Part shown: positions 27,162 to 35,724 of the stretch, piece after piece | Layout of the letters: every line of letters starts with the position of its first letter | How positions within the stretch are numbered: the first letter of the stretch is position 1 | Assembly: GCA_902792895.1 (NCBI GenBank) | Contig: CADBBK010000003.1 | Span: 62,001 to 126,000 of the forward strand | Direction: 5' to 3' | Length of the DNA stretch: 64,000 bases | Origin: an uncultured Bacteroidales bacterium | Lineage (GTDB): Bacteria > Bacteroidota > Bacteroidia > Bacteroidales > Muribaculaceae | Made by a program: the position numbers and the translations under genes | Notes under the pieces: model-generated | Seen by the model: the letters and a program-made list of their open reading frames with translations, nothing else | The model's database searches: none | Told to the model about the DNA's origin: nothing

Positions 27162-27959
27162 TCACTCTACCATCTCCAACAGTTGCTGGGCGATGCCGGG
27201 ACATGCCGCGAGGATGCAGATGCCGTGGTCCTCACGGTAACGCTTGACGAAGGCTCCAGCCTCAAGGGCGATGAGTTCGCCGGCGCAGGCGTCCCACTCC
27301 TTGAGGTTCAGTTCCCAATAGCCGTCGAGCCAGCCGGCGGCGACATAGCTCAGGTCCATCGCTGCTGAGCCCAGCCGTCGCAATCCCCTGATGCGGGGCA
27401 TGATGCTTGCTACGCGGTCCAGGTTGTTGTCGGGGTTGGTGGCTTTGTCATAGGGGAAGCCTGTGGAAATCACGGCACGCTCGAGCTGCGTGGTGGATTT
27501 GGCCTGGAGCCGGCCGTAGGGGCCGTAGGCACCCTTGCCCCTGATGGCGTAGAATTCCTCGTCGAGCGTCGGCGCATAGACGTAGCCCATCATGGTGACT
27601 CCGTCAACCTTGAGGCCGATGGAGATGCAGTAAGTGGCGATGCCCGCGCTGTAGTTTACGGTGCCGTCCAGGGGGTCGATGACCCACTGGTAGCGAGCTT
27701 GACGGTGGTCGTCACCGCTCTCCTCGCTCAGGATGGCGTGGTCGGGATAACGCTCCCGCAGGTGGTCGAGAATGATGCGCTCACTGGCCTTGTCGGCCTC
27801 GGTCACGATGTCAAATGCGCTGCCCTTGTCTTCGATGGCCAGGTCGCGGCGGCGGAAGTAGGACCTCAATACCTCGCCGGCCTCATGGGCCATCTTGCCG
27901 GCGCACTCCAGCCAGCCCTGCTGCTCAGGGCTTAACTCGTTGAATAACATGTTTTTCAT
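27162..27959 (-). CDS. Inositol monophosphatase family protein
   Basis: The 265-residue Mg-dependent phosphatase has the three metal-site motifs: LSEES (Glu79/80), DPLDGTVNY (95-103) and WDACAGELIA near residue 222. Candidates are inositol-1-phosphatase (SuhB), CysQ (3'-phosphoadenosine 5'-phosphate phosphatase) or another sugar phosphatase; sequence alone does not decide. It stands alone. ATG 27950 (MLFNELS) is an alternative start. Confidence 0.85.
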   Translation of the reverse strand: MKNMLFNELSPEQQGWLECAGKMAHEAGEVLRSYFRRRDLAIEDKGSAFDIVTEADKASERIILDHLRERYPDHAILSEESGDDHRQARYQWVIDPLDGTVNYSAGIATYCISIGLKVDGVTMMGYVYAPTLDEEFYAIRGKGAYGPYGRLQAKSTTQLERAVISTGFPYDKATNPDNNLDRVASIMPRIRGLRRLGSAAMDLSYVAAGWLDGYWELNLKEWDACAGELIALEAGAFVKRYREDHGICILAACPGIAQQLLEMVE

Positions 27960-28003
27960 TGTGCTTAAACCTATATTGAAACCTGAAACAATTATATGAT
28001 TAA

Positions 28004-28032
28004 AAGGGGGCCACCGTTAAGTGAGCCCCCTT
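28004..28032 (-). terminator. Terminator of the Lrp-family gene
   Basis: AAGGGGGC (28004-28011) / GCCCCCTT (28025-28032) stem; on the minus strand it runs into CCTTTTAATC. Confidence 0.75.
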
Positions 28033-28042
28033 GAGATTTTCG

Positions 28043-28522
28043 TTAGACAGTGGGTTCCTCGCCCTCGGGGGCGATGGGAATCTGGCGTTTGAAGACTTCC
28101 TTGAAGGTGATGAGGGTCTCGCTGCGGCCCAGGCCCATCTTCATGAAGCGGTCGTGGATTACCTGCAGCAGGTGGTCGTTGTTCTGGGCATACAGCTTGA
28201 TGAACAAGTCATACTTGCCGGTGGTGAAATAGCACTCAACGACCTCGGGGACAGTCTTGAGCCTGGCAACCACCTCGTCAAACTTGGAGGGATCGTTCAG
28301 GAAAAAGCCGATGTAAGCACAGGTCTGGTAGCCTACCGATGCAGGATCAATCAGTGAGATGGAACCTTTGATAACGCCCATGTTGTAGAGTTTCTGGATG
28401 CGCTGGTGAATGGCGGCTCCCGACACGTTGCAGGTGCGGGCGATTTCCAGATAAGGTTTGCGAGCATTAAGAGAGAGCATTTTCAGGATTTTGTAATCCA
28501 GTTGATCAAGTTTTGTTGCCAT
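28043..28522 (-). CDS. Lrp/AsnC-family transcriptional regulator
   Basis: The 159-residue protein has an N-terminal winged HTH (LDQLDYKILKMLSLNARKPYLE..., recognition helix GAAIHQRIQKLYNMGVI) and a C-terminal RAM/AsnC effector domain of beta-alpha-beta-beta-alpha-beta form (about 65-145). Lrp proteins sense amino acids and often regulate their own gene. A TAATTTTG -7 box is at 28638-28645. The 5' leader is about 110 nt long. Divergent from prmC. Confidence 0.88.
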   Translation of the reverse strand: MATKLDQLDYKILKMLSLNARKPYLEIARTCNVSGAAIHQRIQKLYNMGVIKGSISLIDPASVGYQTCAYIGFFLNDPSKFDEVVARLKTVPEVVECYFTTGKYDLFIKLYAQNNDHLLQVIHDRFMKMGLGRSETLITFKEVFKRQIPIAPEGEEPTV

Positions 28523-28637
28523 AATAATATAGTTTTTAATGAGAGTTCAGAAAATGATTTCAAAACACAGTTATTAATTTCATCGATTAGTTGCAGGTTT
28601 TAAGCTGCTTAGCGCCATGTTTTCACATTAGACACTG

Positions 28638-28645
28638 CAAAATTA
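28638..28645 (-). promoter_or_regulatory. -7 box (TAATTTTG) of the Lrp-family gene
   Basis: Exact TAnnTTTG on the minus strand; a TTTG lies 23 nt upstream (28669-28672). Confidence 0.5.
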
Positions 28646-28793
28646 CAAAATATTTCTTACAAAAACGACAAATTATAAGAAAATTTTAGAAAATTTCTTC
28701 AATTTTTGAATAACTCTAGTTTTATTCGTTGTTTTTTACTGTTTTTAGGCACCATTTTCAGTTGCAGAATGGCAGCGGAAAACAGGTTTTTTG

Positions 28794-28801
28794 TATCTTT
28801 G
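28794..28801 (+). promoter_or_regulatory. -7 box (TATCTTTG) of prmC-ribD
   Basis: Exact TAnnTTTG match about 100 nt before the prmC ATG; no clear -33 TTTG. Confidence 0.5.
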
Positions 28802-28900
28802 TGGCGCAATGGGGGCGGTTCACGCGGCGGTTTGTGGCCATGAAGCATGTGAGGCTCCGTGTTCCCCTGTCCCCGTGATGTTAAATAATTGTCAGTGAAT

Positions 28901-29743
28901 ATGATACTCAAGCAAGCAATAGAACAACTCAACAGCGGCTTGGCAGGAGTGGCCGAGCCCCGTGAAGTGCAGGCAATGATACGCATCATCTGCGAGGACG
29001 TGTTCAACTACGACCCCGTGGATGTGGCGCTGCGCCAGGAAAGTGAACTGCCGGACTTTGCTGCCGAGCGCATCAGCGACATCATCTCGCGGCTGCGGCG
29101 GCACGAGCCGTTGCAGTACATCGTGGGCACCGCCTTGTTCCATGGCCACAAGTTCAAGGTGACGCCCGCTGTGCTCATCCCTCGCCCCGAGACCGAGCAG
29201 CTCGTTGACCTCATCGTCGACGAGAACACGGCTTCTGACCTGCGTGTGCTGGACATGGGTACTGGCAGTGGCTGCATCGCCATCTCGTTGGCACGAGCGC
29301 TGAAGTTTGCCCAGGTCGATGCCTTCGACATCTCGCAGGACGCCATCGCCGTCGCCCGTGAGAATGCGGCGGACCTCAAGGTCAAGGTGCGTCTGTTCCA
29401 GAGCGACATGCTGGCGCCTCAGCCCGCGGCACGTTACGATATCATCGTGAGCAACCCGCCCTACATCTGCTGGAGCGAGCGCGAGTCGATGGACCGCAAT
29501 GTGCTCGACTACGAGCCAGGTCAGGCGCTGTTTGTCCCCGACAACGACCCGCTGCTGTTCTACAAGGCCATCGCCCCCTATGCCGCCCAGTCGCTGGAGC
29601 CTGGCGGACGGCTGTATCTCGAAATCAATCAGCGCTTTGGCAACGAGGTGAAGCGTCTGCTCGAGGACTGCGGCCTGGACGAGGTGCGCATCATCGAGGA
29701 CAGTTTCGGCCGCGTGCGTTTTGCCGCTGCCGTCAGGAGTTGA
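28901..29743 (+). CDS. prmC: Release factor glutamine methyltransferase
   Basis: The 280-residue enzyme methylates the GGQ glutamine of peptide release factors. The SAM-binding motif is VLDMGTGSGCIAISLA and the catalytic NPPY is in IIVSNPPYIC. The helical N-terminal domain contains the family stretch EPLQYIVGTALFHGHKFKVT followed by VLIPRPETE. ATG 28901 is chosen over the TTG at 28889 and GTG at 28895. It is followed 46 nt later by ribD. Confidence 0.9.
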   Translation: MILKQAIEQLNSGLAGVAEPREVQAMIRIICEDVFNYDPVDVALRQESELPDFAAERISDIISRLRRHEPLQYIVGTALFHGHKFKVTPAVLIPRPETEQLVDLIVDENTASDLRVLDMGTGSGCIAISLARALKFAQVDAFDISQDAIAVARENAADLKVKVRLFQSDMLAPQPAARYDIIVSNPPYICWSERESMDRNVLDYEPGQALFVPDNDPLLFYKAIAPYAAQSLEPGGRLYLEINQRFGNEVKRLLEDCGLDEVRIIEDSFGRVRFAAAVRS

Positions 29744-29789
29744 CCATGAGCCGTAAACCTCACTTTTCCCATCCCGATAATACACGCTG

Positions 29790-30827
29790 ATGCCCATCGA
29801 CGAGAAATACATGCGCCGCGCGTTGCAGCTGGCACGGCTGGGTGCCGGGCACACCTCCCCCAATCCCATGGTGGGAGCGGTAATCGTGGGCCCCGATGGC
29901 ACCATCATCGGTGAGGGCTGGCACCGCCAGTGCGGCCAGGCCCATGCCGAGGTCAATGCCGTCGCCAGTGTCAAGGATGACAGCCTGTTGAAGGAATCGA
30001 CCATCTATGTGACTCTGGAGCCCTGTTCCCATTATGGCAAGACGCCTCCCTGTGCCCGCCTGCTCATCGAGCGGGGCATCCCCCGTGTGGTGGTGGGCTG
30101 CCTGGACCCCTTTGAAAAGGTGGCGGGCCGCGGCGTGGCGATGCTGCGCGAGGCCGGCATCGAAGTCGTCGCGGGGGTGCTCGAACAGGAGTGCCGCAAC
30201 TTGAACCGCCGATTCATGACCGCCCACACCGCCGGACGCCCCTGGGTGCAGCTCAAGTGGGCACAGACTGCCGACGGATTTATCGCGCTGCCGCCCGACG
30301 CTGGCGAGAACCCCCTGCACATGTCCACACCCGTGACCATGAAGCTGATGCACCGTCAGCGTTCGCTGTGTGATGCCATCGTCGTGGGGGCTGCGACAGC
30401 CCGTATCGACGATCCCGCGCTCACCACGCGCTACTGGCCCGGCAAGTCGCCATTACGGGTGGTCATGTCGCGTGGCTTGTCGTTGTCTGACAACCTGCGT
30501 TTGCTCACCGACGGCCGCCCCACCGTCATCTACAATGGCGTGAAAAACGCCGTGCAGGGAGTCGTGGAGTATGTCAAGTTGGATACAACCCATCCCCAGG
30601 CATGGCTGCAGGACCTGTACCGCCGTGGGGTGACCAGCGTGATGGTCGAGGGCGGGCTGCGCCTGCTGCAGTGGCTCATCGATGCAGGCGCATGGGACGA
30701 AGCCCGCATCGAGGTCAGCCCGCGCAGGGTGGGGCACGGCGTGAAAGCCCCCAGGCTGGACGTGCCACCCATCGCCCAATACCATATCGACGGCAACACC
30801 ATCACCCTTATACGCCAAAACGCCTAA
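29790..30827 (+). CDS. ribD: Bifunctional diaminohydroxyphosphoribosylaminopyrimidine deaminase / reductase
   Basis: The 345-residue riboflavin-pathway enzyme has an N-terminal deaminase with zinc ligands HAEVNA (His52, Glu54) and PCSHYGKTPPCA (Cys79, Cys88), and a C-terminal DHFR-like reductase (from about residue 150; GRPWVQLKWAQTADGFIA, VMVEGGLRLL). It performs steps two and three from GTP. No other rib genes are nearby. It is the gene immediately upstream of the IS insertion at 30924. Confidence 0.92.
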   Translation: MPIDEKYMRRALQLARLGAGHTSPNPMVGAVIVGPDGTIIGEGWHRQCGQAHAEVNAVASVKDDSLLKESTIYVTLEPCSHYGKTPPCARLLIERGIPRVVVGCLDPFEKVAGRGVAMLREAGIEVVAGVLEQECRNLNRRFMTAHTAGRPWVQLKWAQTADGFIALPPDAGENPLHMSTPVTMKLMHRQRSLCDAIVVGAATARIDDPALTTRYWPGKSPLRVVMSRGLSLSDNLRLLTDGRPTVIYNGVKNAVQGVVEYVKLDTTHPQAWLQDLYRRGVTSVMVEGGLRLLQWLIDAGAWDEARIEVSPRRVGHGVKAPRLDVPPIAQYHIDGNTITLIRQNA

Positions 30828-30911
30828 CGGACATCTAAAAGCTTAATTACCAATAATCTGTTCTTATTGTGTCTGTTGTTTTTCCCAAGAGCGTGCCCAC
30901 CCTGTAGAGAC

Positions 30912-30923
30912 GCAAAATTTTGC
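30912..30923. repeat. Left target-site duplication of the IS
   Basis: GCAAAATTTTGC, identical to 32352-32363. With TAGAGAC to the left (30905-30911) and GTCTCTA to the right of the other copy, it restores a perfect 26-bp palindrome. Confidence 0.9.
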
Positions 30924-31007
30924 ACGGCTGTCCCAAGAAAAAATTAACAAATGCTCATATCGTATTGTCTTTCAAAAGGTAAGGGGCCGATATGTGATTC
31001 GGAGGAT

Positions 31008-31037
31008 TTTGAAACAGAGTAAAAGGGCCTATTTTTG
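31008..31037 (+). promoter_or_regulatory. Promoter of the IS transposase
   Basis: TTTG (31008-31011), 18-nt spacer, TATTTTTG (31030-31037), 24 nt before the ATG. Confidence 0.7.
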
Positions 31038-31060
31038 TAGAAATATCAAAATGCTACAAA

Positions 31061-32272
31061 ATGACCCAAATACCATACGTATTGCCCCAACTCTGTACAT
31101 ACATTGACAGGGACTATTTTGAGATGCTCGTTAAACGGTATCATGCGAATGCCTATGTCAAGTCCTTCTCATGCTGGAACCAATTAGTGACCATGACTTG
31201 GGCACATTTGACCCGCCGGGTCAGCCTGCGTGACATTGAATGTTCGCTTCGGGGTCATCGGTCCAAGCTCTATCGTATGGGCATCGGCAAGAACGTCTCC
31301 CGCAACACCATTGCCAACGCCAATGCACGGCGGGAAGTGGCCGTATTCCGGGAACTTGCACAGCGGATGATGGAGAGGGCGTCAAAGACAAGCGTCAAAA
31401 ACGATGAACTGGCCGAGATTGGCTCCAGGTTCAAAGTCAGCGGGTTCTTCGCAGGGGATTCTTCAACCATATATCTGGACCTGGGGCGCTTTGCGTGGTC
31501 CACACCGCAAAGGGGAAGGGGCGGCCTGAAGCTGCATACCCTGTACGACCTGCTGCGGCATGTCCCCACTATGGCCCTGCTGACGGGGCATGAGGAAAGG
31601 GACCAAACGTTCCTTGAGGATTATCCGTTCCGCAGAGGGTCAATTTACATGTTCGACAAAGCTTACGTCAAGACCAAAAGCCTGAACCACATTGACAAGG
31701 AAGGTGCATGGTTTGTCGTAAGGCTGAAAGCCAGGATGGCTTACGAGGTGATAAGGGACACATCGTCATGGGACACCGCGACAGAGGAGAATGATATGCG
31801 AATAATGGGGGACCATATCATCCAATTCACGAACAGATGGGCAAGATCGGGATATCCTGGTGAACTCAGACTCGTAAGATACTACTGCACGGAAAAGAAC
31901 GAACTGATGATGTTCCTGACCAACAACTTCATTTTGCCTCCACTGATTATCGCTTTACTATACAGATACAGGTGGGAAATAGAGACATTTTTCAGGTGGA
32001 TCAAACAGCATCTTCGCATTGAGTCATTCTTCGGGACATCAGCAAATGCAGTAATGATTCAGATTTATATCGCCGTGACTGTCTTCTGTGCATTGTCCTT
32101 GGCTGTTGATGATTTGAAATTTGAAGGCTCTCTGTATGACTTCAGCCGCTTGTTAAGCACTTCACTGACCGAAAAAGTATGGCTACGAGACTTGGCCAGT
32201 CAGTTTAATCTTGATGATGAAGATACGGATAAGGACGTGACAAAGTATGGGGTAGTCGGAACTTTGTTTTAA
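31061..32272 (+). CDS. IS4-family DDE transposase
   Basis: The 403-residue transposase opens with a DUF4372-like N-terminal domain (TWAHLTRRVSLRDIECSL, GIGKNVSRNTIANAN) and continues with an RNase H-like catalytic domain. The acidic residues are Asp133 (FFAGDSST), Asp199 (YMFDKAYV) and Glu308. The IS4 signature Y-2-R-3-E-6-K is exact: Tyr301, Arg304, Glu308, Lys315 (YRYRWEIETFFRWIK). There is no frameshift. ATG 31061 follows its own promoter. Confidence 0.95.
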   Translation: MTQIPYVLPQLCTYIDRDYFEMLVKRYHANAYVKSFSCWNQLVTMTWAHLTRRVSLRDIECSLRGHRSKLYRMGIGKNVSRNTIANANARREVAVFRELAQRMMERASKTSVKNDELAEIGSRFKVSGFFAGDSSTIYLDLGRFAWSTPQRGRGGLKLHTLYDLLRHVPTMALLTGHEERDQTFLEDYPFRRGSIYMFDKAYVKTKSLNHIDKEGAWFVVRLKARMAYEVIRDTSSWDTATEENDMRIMGDHIIQFTNRWARSGYPGELRLVRYYCTEKNELMMFLTNNFILPPLIIALLYRYRWEIETFFRWIKQHLRIESFFGTSANAVMIQIYIAVTVFCALSLAVDDLKFEGSLYDFSRLLSTSLTEKVWLRDLASQFNLDDEDTDKDVTKYGVVGTLF

Positions 32273-32292
32273 TGAGAAATAGCAAAATGTCA

Positions 32293-32351
32293 ACGGCTGA
32301 CCCAAGAAATAACACTAAAAAGTAATGTTAAAATTTTCTTGGGACAGCCGT
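32293..32351. repeat. Subterminal inverted copy of the IS end
   Basis: ACGGCTGACCCAAGAAA at 32293-32309 matches 16 of 17 bases of the terminal repeat and is inverted relative to the right end (32334-32351). The pair can form a long hairpin just after the transposase stop. Confidence 0.8.
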
Positions 32352-32363
32352 GCAAAATTTTGC
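32352..32363. repeat. Right target-site duplication of the IS
   Basis: GCAAAATTTTGC, followed by GTCTCTA, the other arm of the interrupted palindrome. Confidence 0.9.
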
Positions 32364-32417
32364 GTCTCTATATAGCGAATGGTTTGAACATCAATGCTTT
32401 TTTTCGTCGAACTCACG

Positions 32418-32439
32418 TTAGTTTAATTCGATTAATTCG
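32418..32439. repeat. AATTCG-type repeat, copy 3 (degenerate)
   Basis: TTAGTTTAATTCGATTAATT resembles the units at 25927 and 55076. Confidence 0.4.
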
Positions 32440-32703
32440 AAGGCAAAAAAAGGCCGCGGATGCCGTCATTAATCATTCTCCATTCTCCATTGTTCACGGC
32501 GCTAGCCGTTTCAATTGTTCGGCTTTAGTGGCCCATGTTGACGTTAAAAAGGTGTAAAAAACCGCATTTTACCGTTTATTATCTTTAACGGGTGCATCTG
32601 GAATGGGCGCTAAATAGTACCTTTACACCCCAAAAAGGCCTCGAAAATGCGGTCCCATAACATTATTATAGGCTAAAAACGGCATGGGACCGAAATTTTT
32701 GAG

Positions 32704-32711
32704 TAATTTTG
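32704..32711 (+). promoter_or_regulatory. -7 box (TAATTTTG) of the DUF6242-bamA operon
   Basis: Exact TAnnTTTG, 36 nt before the ATG. The hairpin at 32650-32692 covers the -33 position, so it could be a terminator for incoming transcription or an operator. Confidence 0.5.
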
Positions 32712-32747
32712 CCGTTTGTTATAAAGCAGAAGAAACAGAAAACGACA

Positions 32748-34244
32748 ATGACGAATAAGATTACATGGTATCTCATGTTGGTAGCAGTGGCTCTGATAGC
32801 ACTGCCCGCCCTCGTGTCTTGCAACAAGGATAAAGACAAGGATGACGATACTTTCACCTATAGCACCAGTAGGCAGACGACGCTGATCAAGGCTTTTGGC
32901 CTGCAGGCCGATGCTGATGTGCTGTCCAGCCTGGACTCGGTGCATTTCACCGTTGACTACGACCGCGGCCTGATCTATAATGCCGACTCCCTGCCCGTGG
33001 GCACCGACATCACGGGGCTGAAGGTCAAGATAGACTTCTTGAACACCGTGTCGTCGGCCATCTTCTCGATTACCGGAGCCACTGAGCAGTCCGACACCAC
33101 CATCGAGTACACGGCATCGATGACTACAGAGCTCGACTTCACCGGAACTACCAAATTGACGGTGACCTCAGCCGACCAGCAGCGCATCAAGGTCTATGAC
33201 ATCAAGGTGCTGGTCCACAAGATCAACCCCGACTCGCTGGAATGGCCGCAGTCGTGGCGCCGCGACCTGCCGGGCTATGCTACCGACGTGATGGAGCACA
33301 AGGTGGTCAAGTTTGGCGATGCCTATTTGGCAATGGCCTATACCGGTGCCGAGTGCCGCCTGTTGACGGCTACTGACCCTGGCCAGGGCACGTGGGAACA
33401 GGGTGCCGTTTCGCTGCCTTTCACCCCGCAGATTTCCACCCTCCATGCTGCCGACAACGCCTTGTTCATGCTTGACGTGGACGGTGTGCTCTACACCTCG
33501 CTCGATGCGATAGAGTGGACCTCGTGTGGCGTGCAGTGGCACAGCATCCTGGGTGTGTATGAAAACCGCTTGCTGGGCGTGATGGGCGGCAGTGACGGCT
33601 ACTACCATGACGAGTACCCGCGCTCCGACGACTTTGTCCCGAGCGCCATCGAGAAGGGATTCCCCGTGACCGGTGCATCGGACATGATACAGACCGAGGC
33701 CTCCTGGGCTGTGGCACCGCAGGCGATGATCGCGGGCGGCCGTGATGCCAACGGAACACTGCTCAATAGCGTGTGGGGCTATGACGGCACCTGCTGGGGA
33801 CGCATCAACAGCACTACCGGCGGTTCCTTGCCTGCAGTGACCGATGCCACCCTCTTCTCCTACTTCACCTATCGTAAGCTGCCCGGCGTGCGCCGTTATG
33901 CACTTCAGGTGAGCTGGTATCTGATGGGAGGAAAGCTGGCCAATGGCGATCTCAACGACAAGATCTACCTGTCCAACAACCAGGGTATCTCCTGGACCGT
34001 GGGCGACTCGACCGTGAGCAAGGCATCGTACATGCCCGAGTTCTACGGTGCCCAGGCGCTGGTGAGCAACATAACGCACACCGCCGATGTCATCGGCCTC
34101 GCGCCGCGTCGGGTATCGTCGCCGATGATCACATGGGACTGCCCGTACATCTACCTCTTTGGCGGCTACAACGCACAGGGCGAGCTGCTGCCCAATGTGT
34201 GGCGTGGCGTGTACATCCGTTTGTCCAACACTCCACTGTATTAA
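32748..34244 (+). CDS. DUF6242-type lipoprotein with beta-propeller
   Basis: The 498-residue protein has a lipoprotein signal ending ALVSC (Cys near residue 25) followed by a charged KDKDKDD linker. An Ig-like N-terminal region (about 35-165) precedes Kelch-like repeats (YLFGGYNAQGELLPNVW, AGGRDANGTLLNSVWGYDG, YLMGGKLANGDLNDKIY). This fits DUF6242, encoded before DUF6089 and uppS in Bacteroidales. Function is unknown; an envelope role is inferred from the operon. ATG 32748 is chosen because the TTG at 32709 overlaps the -7 box. Confidence 0.78.
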   Translation: MTNKITWYLMLVAVALIALPALVSCNKDKDKDDDTFTYSTSRQTTLIKAFGLQADADVLSSLDSVHFTVDYDRGLIYNADSLPVGTDITGLKVKIDFLNTVSSAIFSITGATEQSDTTIEYTASMTTELDFTGTTKLTVTSADQQRIKVYDIKVLVHKINPDSLEWPQSWRRDLPGYATDVMEHKVVKFGDAYLAMAYTGAECRLLTATDPGQGTWEQGAVSLPFTPQISTLHAADNALFMLDVDGVLYTSLDAIEWTSCGVQWHSILGVYENRLLGVMGGSDGYYHDEYPRSDDFVPSAIEKGFPVTGASDMIQTEASWAVAPQAMIAGGRDANGTLLNSVWGYDGTCWGRINSTTGGSLPAVTDATLFSYFTYRKLPGVRRYALQVSWYLMGGKLANGDLNDKIYLSNNQGISWTVGDSTVSKASYMPEFYGAQALVSNITHTADVIGLAPRRVSSPMITWDCPYIYLFGGYNAQGELLPNVWRGVYIRLSNTPLY

Positions 34245-34268
34245 TGACAACACCTGGTGCTTGACGAC

Positions 34269-34943
34269 ATGATAAAGAAATCGCTGCTCATAGTGCTGCT
34301 CATGCTGCTGGCCATCCACGTGCCGGCAGCGGCTCAGCAATACAAGTATGAGGTCGGCCCGTCGCTGGGCATGACCGGCTATCTGGGCGAGGGCAACAAC
34401 GGCAACCTGTTCAAGCATCCCAGTTTCACCGTGGGCGGCTTGTTCCGCTATGCCCACAACAGCCGCTGGGCCTTCAAGGCCAACCTCAACTATGCCAACA
34501 TCCGTGGCGACAGCAAGAGCGACGAGAACACCTATCCCGACGGGCAAACCTACAGCTTCACGTCCAACCTGATAGACCTGGGACTGACTGCCGAGTTCAA
34601 TTTCCTGAACTTCGGTCGCGGTCCTGCTTACAAGAAGTATAAGCCCATCTCGCCCTATATGGTGGCAGGTGTGGGATTTGTGTTCGCCATCTGCAATGGC
34701 CACAACCAGGCATCGTTCACGATCCCTCTGGGCATCGGCGTGAAGTACAAGTTCAAGGACCGCCTGAACCTGGCCTTTGAGTTCACCATGCGCAAGGAGT
34801 TCAGTGACCGCATCGACGGACTGAGCGACCTGCATGGCATCAAGCACTCCTTCGGCAAGAACACCGACTGGTATTCACTGGCGGCATTCTCGGTTTCCTA
34901 TGAGTTCGGGAAACGCTGCATCAAGTGTAACTATATTGAATAA
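34269..34943 (+). CDS. DUF6089-type outer-membrane beta-barrel protein
   Basis: The 224-residue exported protein has a signal peptide (cleaved near AAAQ-QY) followed by a small beta-barrel of alternating amphipathic strands (GGLFRYAHNSRWAFKANLNY, YMVAGVGFVFAICNG, FSVSYEFGKRC). The fold resembles OmpW/PorG-like barrels and fits DUF6089. ATG 34269 is preferred to GTG 34257. It is 24 nt after the DUF6242 gene and 9 nt before uppS. Confidence 0.78.
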   Translation: MIKKSLLIVLLMLLAIHVPAAAQQYKYEVGPSLGMTGYLGEGNNGNLFKHPSFTVGGLFRYAHNSRWAFKANLNYANIRGDSKSDENTYPDGQTYSFTSNLIDLGLTAEFNFLNFGRGPAYKKYKPISPYMVAGVGFVFAICNGHNQASFTIPLGIGVKYKFKDRLNLAFEFTMRKEFSDRIDGLSDLHGIKHSFGKNTDWYSLAAFSVSYEFGKRCIKCNYIE

Positions 34944-34952
34944 GATAACGCA

Positions 34953-35717
34953 ATGGCATCATTAAGCGACAAAATACAACAACTCGACCCGACGCGCATC
35001 CCGCGCCATGTCGCCATCATCATGGATGGCAACGGGCGATGGGCCAAGCAGCATGGCCACGAACGTAGTTTCGGCCACGAGAACGGGGTGTCCACCGTGC
35101 GTCAGATAACCGAAATCGCCAGCGAGGTGGGAGTGGGCTTCTTGACCTTGTACACCTTCTCGACCGAGAACTGGAACCGTCCTCAGGAAGAAGTTGACGC
35201 CCTGATGAACCTGATTGTGGTGAGCATCGAGCAACAGACGCCTGACCTGATCAAGAACAACGTGCGCCTGACGACCATCGGCAACATGGAGCGCATGCCC
35301 GAGTTTGCCGCCAATCGACTGCGCAAGTGCATGGAGGACACGGGACACTGCACGGGCCTGGTACTGTGCCTGGCACTGAGTTACTCGTCGAGGTGGGAGA
35401 TTGTGGAGGCCTGCCGCGAGATGGCGAGCAAGTGCGCCAGCGGCGTTATGGCACCCGAGGACATCGACGACGAGATGTTCTCGCGTCACCTTGCCACACG
35501 CGACATGCCCGATCCGGACCTGCTCATCCGCACTGGCGGGGACCTGCGTGTGAGCAACTACCTCCTGTGGCAGATCGCCTACAGCGAGCTGTACTTCACC
35601 CCGAAGTATTGGCCCGATTTCACCAAGGAGGACTTTGTCGATGCGATTGCCGACTTCCAGGCACGTGAGCGCCGCTACGGAAAAACGAGCGAACAGGTTA
35701 ATAACGTAGAAGAATGA
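34953..35717 (+). CDS. uppS: Undecaprenyl diphosphate synthase (cis-prenyltransferase)
   Basis: The 254-residue enzyme makes the C55 lipid carrier of cell-wall synthesis. Conserved regions are [14 protein letters not shown] (catalytic Asp and diphosphate-binding Gly-Arg), [11 protein letters not shown], and the C-terminal [20 protein letters not shown] and [14 protein letters not shown]. It starts 9 nt after the DUF6089 gene and 7 nt before bamA, so it is co-transcribed with outer-membrane assembly genes. Confidence 0.95.
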   Translation: MASLSDKIQQLDPTRIPRHVAIIMDGNGRWAKQHGHERSFGHENGVSTVRQITEIASEVGVGFLTLYTFSTENWNRPQEEVDALMNLIVVSIEQQTPDLIKNNVRLTTIGNMERMPEFAANRLRKCMEDTGHCTGLVLCLALSYSSRWEIVEACREMASKCASGVMAPEDIDDEMFSRHLATRDMPDPDLLIRTGGDLRVSNYLLWQIAYSELYFTPKYWPDFTKEDFVDAIADFQARERRYGKTSEQVNNVEE

Positions 35718-35724
35718 TTTTTCA

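Larger units (their letters stand above)
28523..28900. other. Divergent intergenic region between lrp and prmC
   Basis: No gene is seen in these 378 bases. It is AT-rich in the first 220 bases and holds the lrp -7 box (28638-28645, minus) and the prmC -7 box (28794-28801, plus). Confidence 0.6.
30924..32351 (+). mobile_element. Complete IS4-family insertion sequence, 1428 bp
   Basis: It is bounded by terminal inverted repeats starting ACGGCTGTCCCAAGAAAA; 24 of the outer 26 bases match between ends. It is flanked by 12-bp direct repeats GCAAAATTTTGC (30912-30923 and 32352-32363). One intact transposase gene lies inside with its own promoter. Intact ends, duplications and reading frame indicate recent insertion. 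An extra inverted-repeat-like copy lies at 32293-32310. Confidence 0.93.
32352..32747. other. Gene-free region right of the IS
   Basis: No credible gene in these 396 bases. It holds the right target duplication and half-palindrome (32352-32370), an AT-rich repeat (32418-32439), a hairpin CGGTCCCAT/ATGGGACCG (32650-32658 / 32684-32692) and the DUF6242 -7 box. Confidence 0.6.

Noticed and set aside
32339-32557. 72-residue open frame right of the IS
   Set aside because: Begins inside the IS terminal repeat and crosses repeat debris; no coding signal.
32650-32692. Possible riboswitch before the DUF6242 operon
   Set aside because: Only a simple hairpin located upstream of the -7 box, so it is not in the transcript.
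33168-34847. 559-residue minus-strand open frame
   Set aside because: Antisense shadow of the DUF6242 and DUF6089 genes; composition is His/Val-rich with no family signature, while the plus-strand products have signal peptides and domains.
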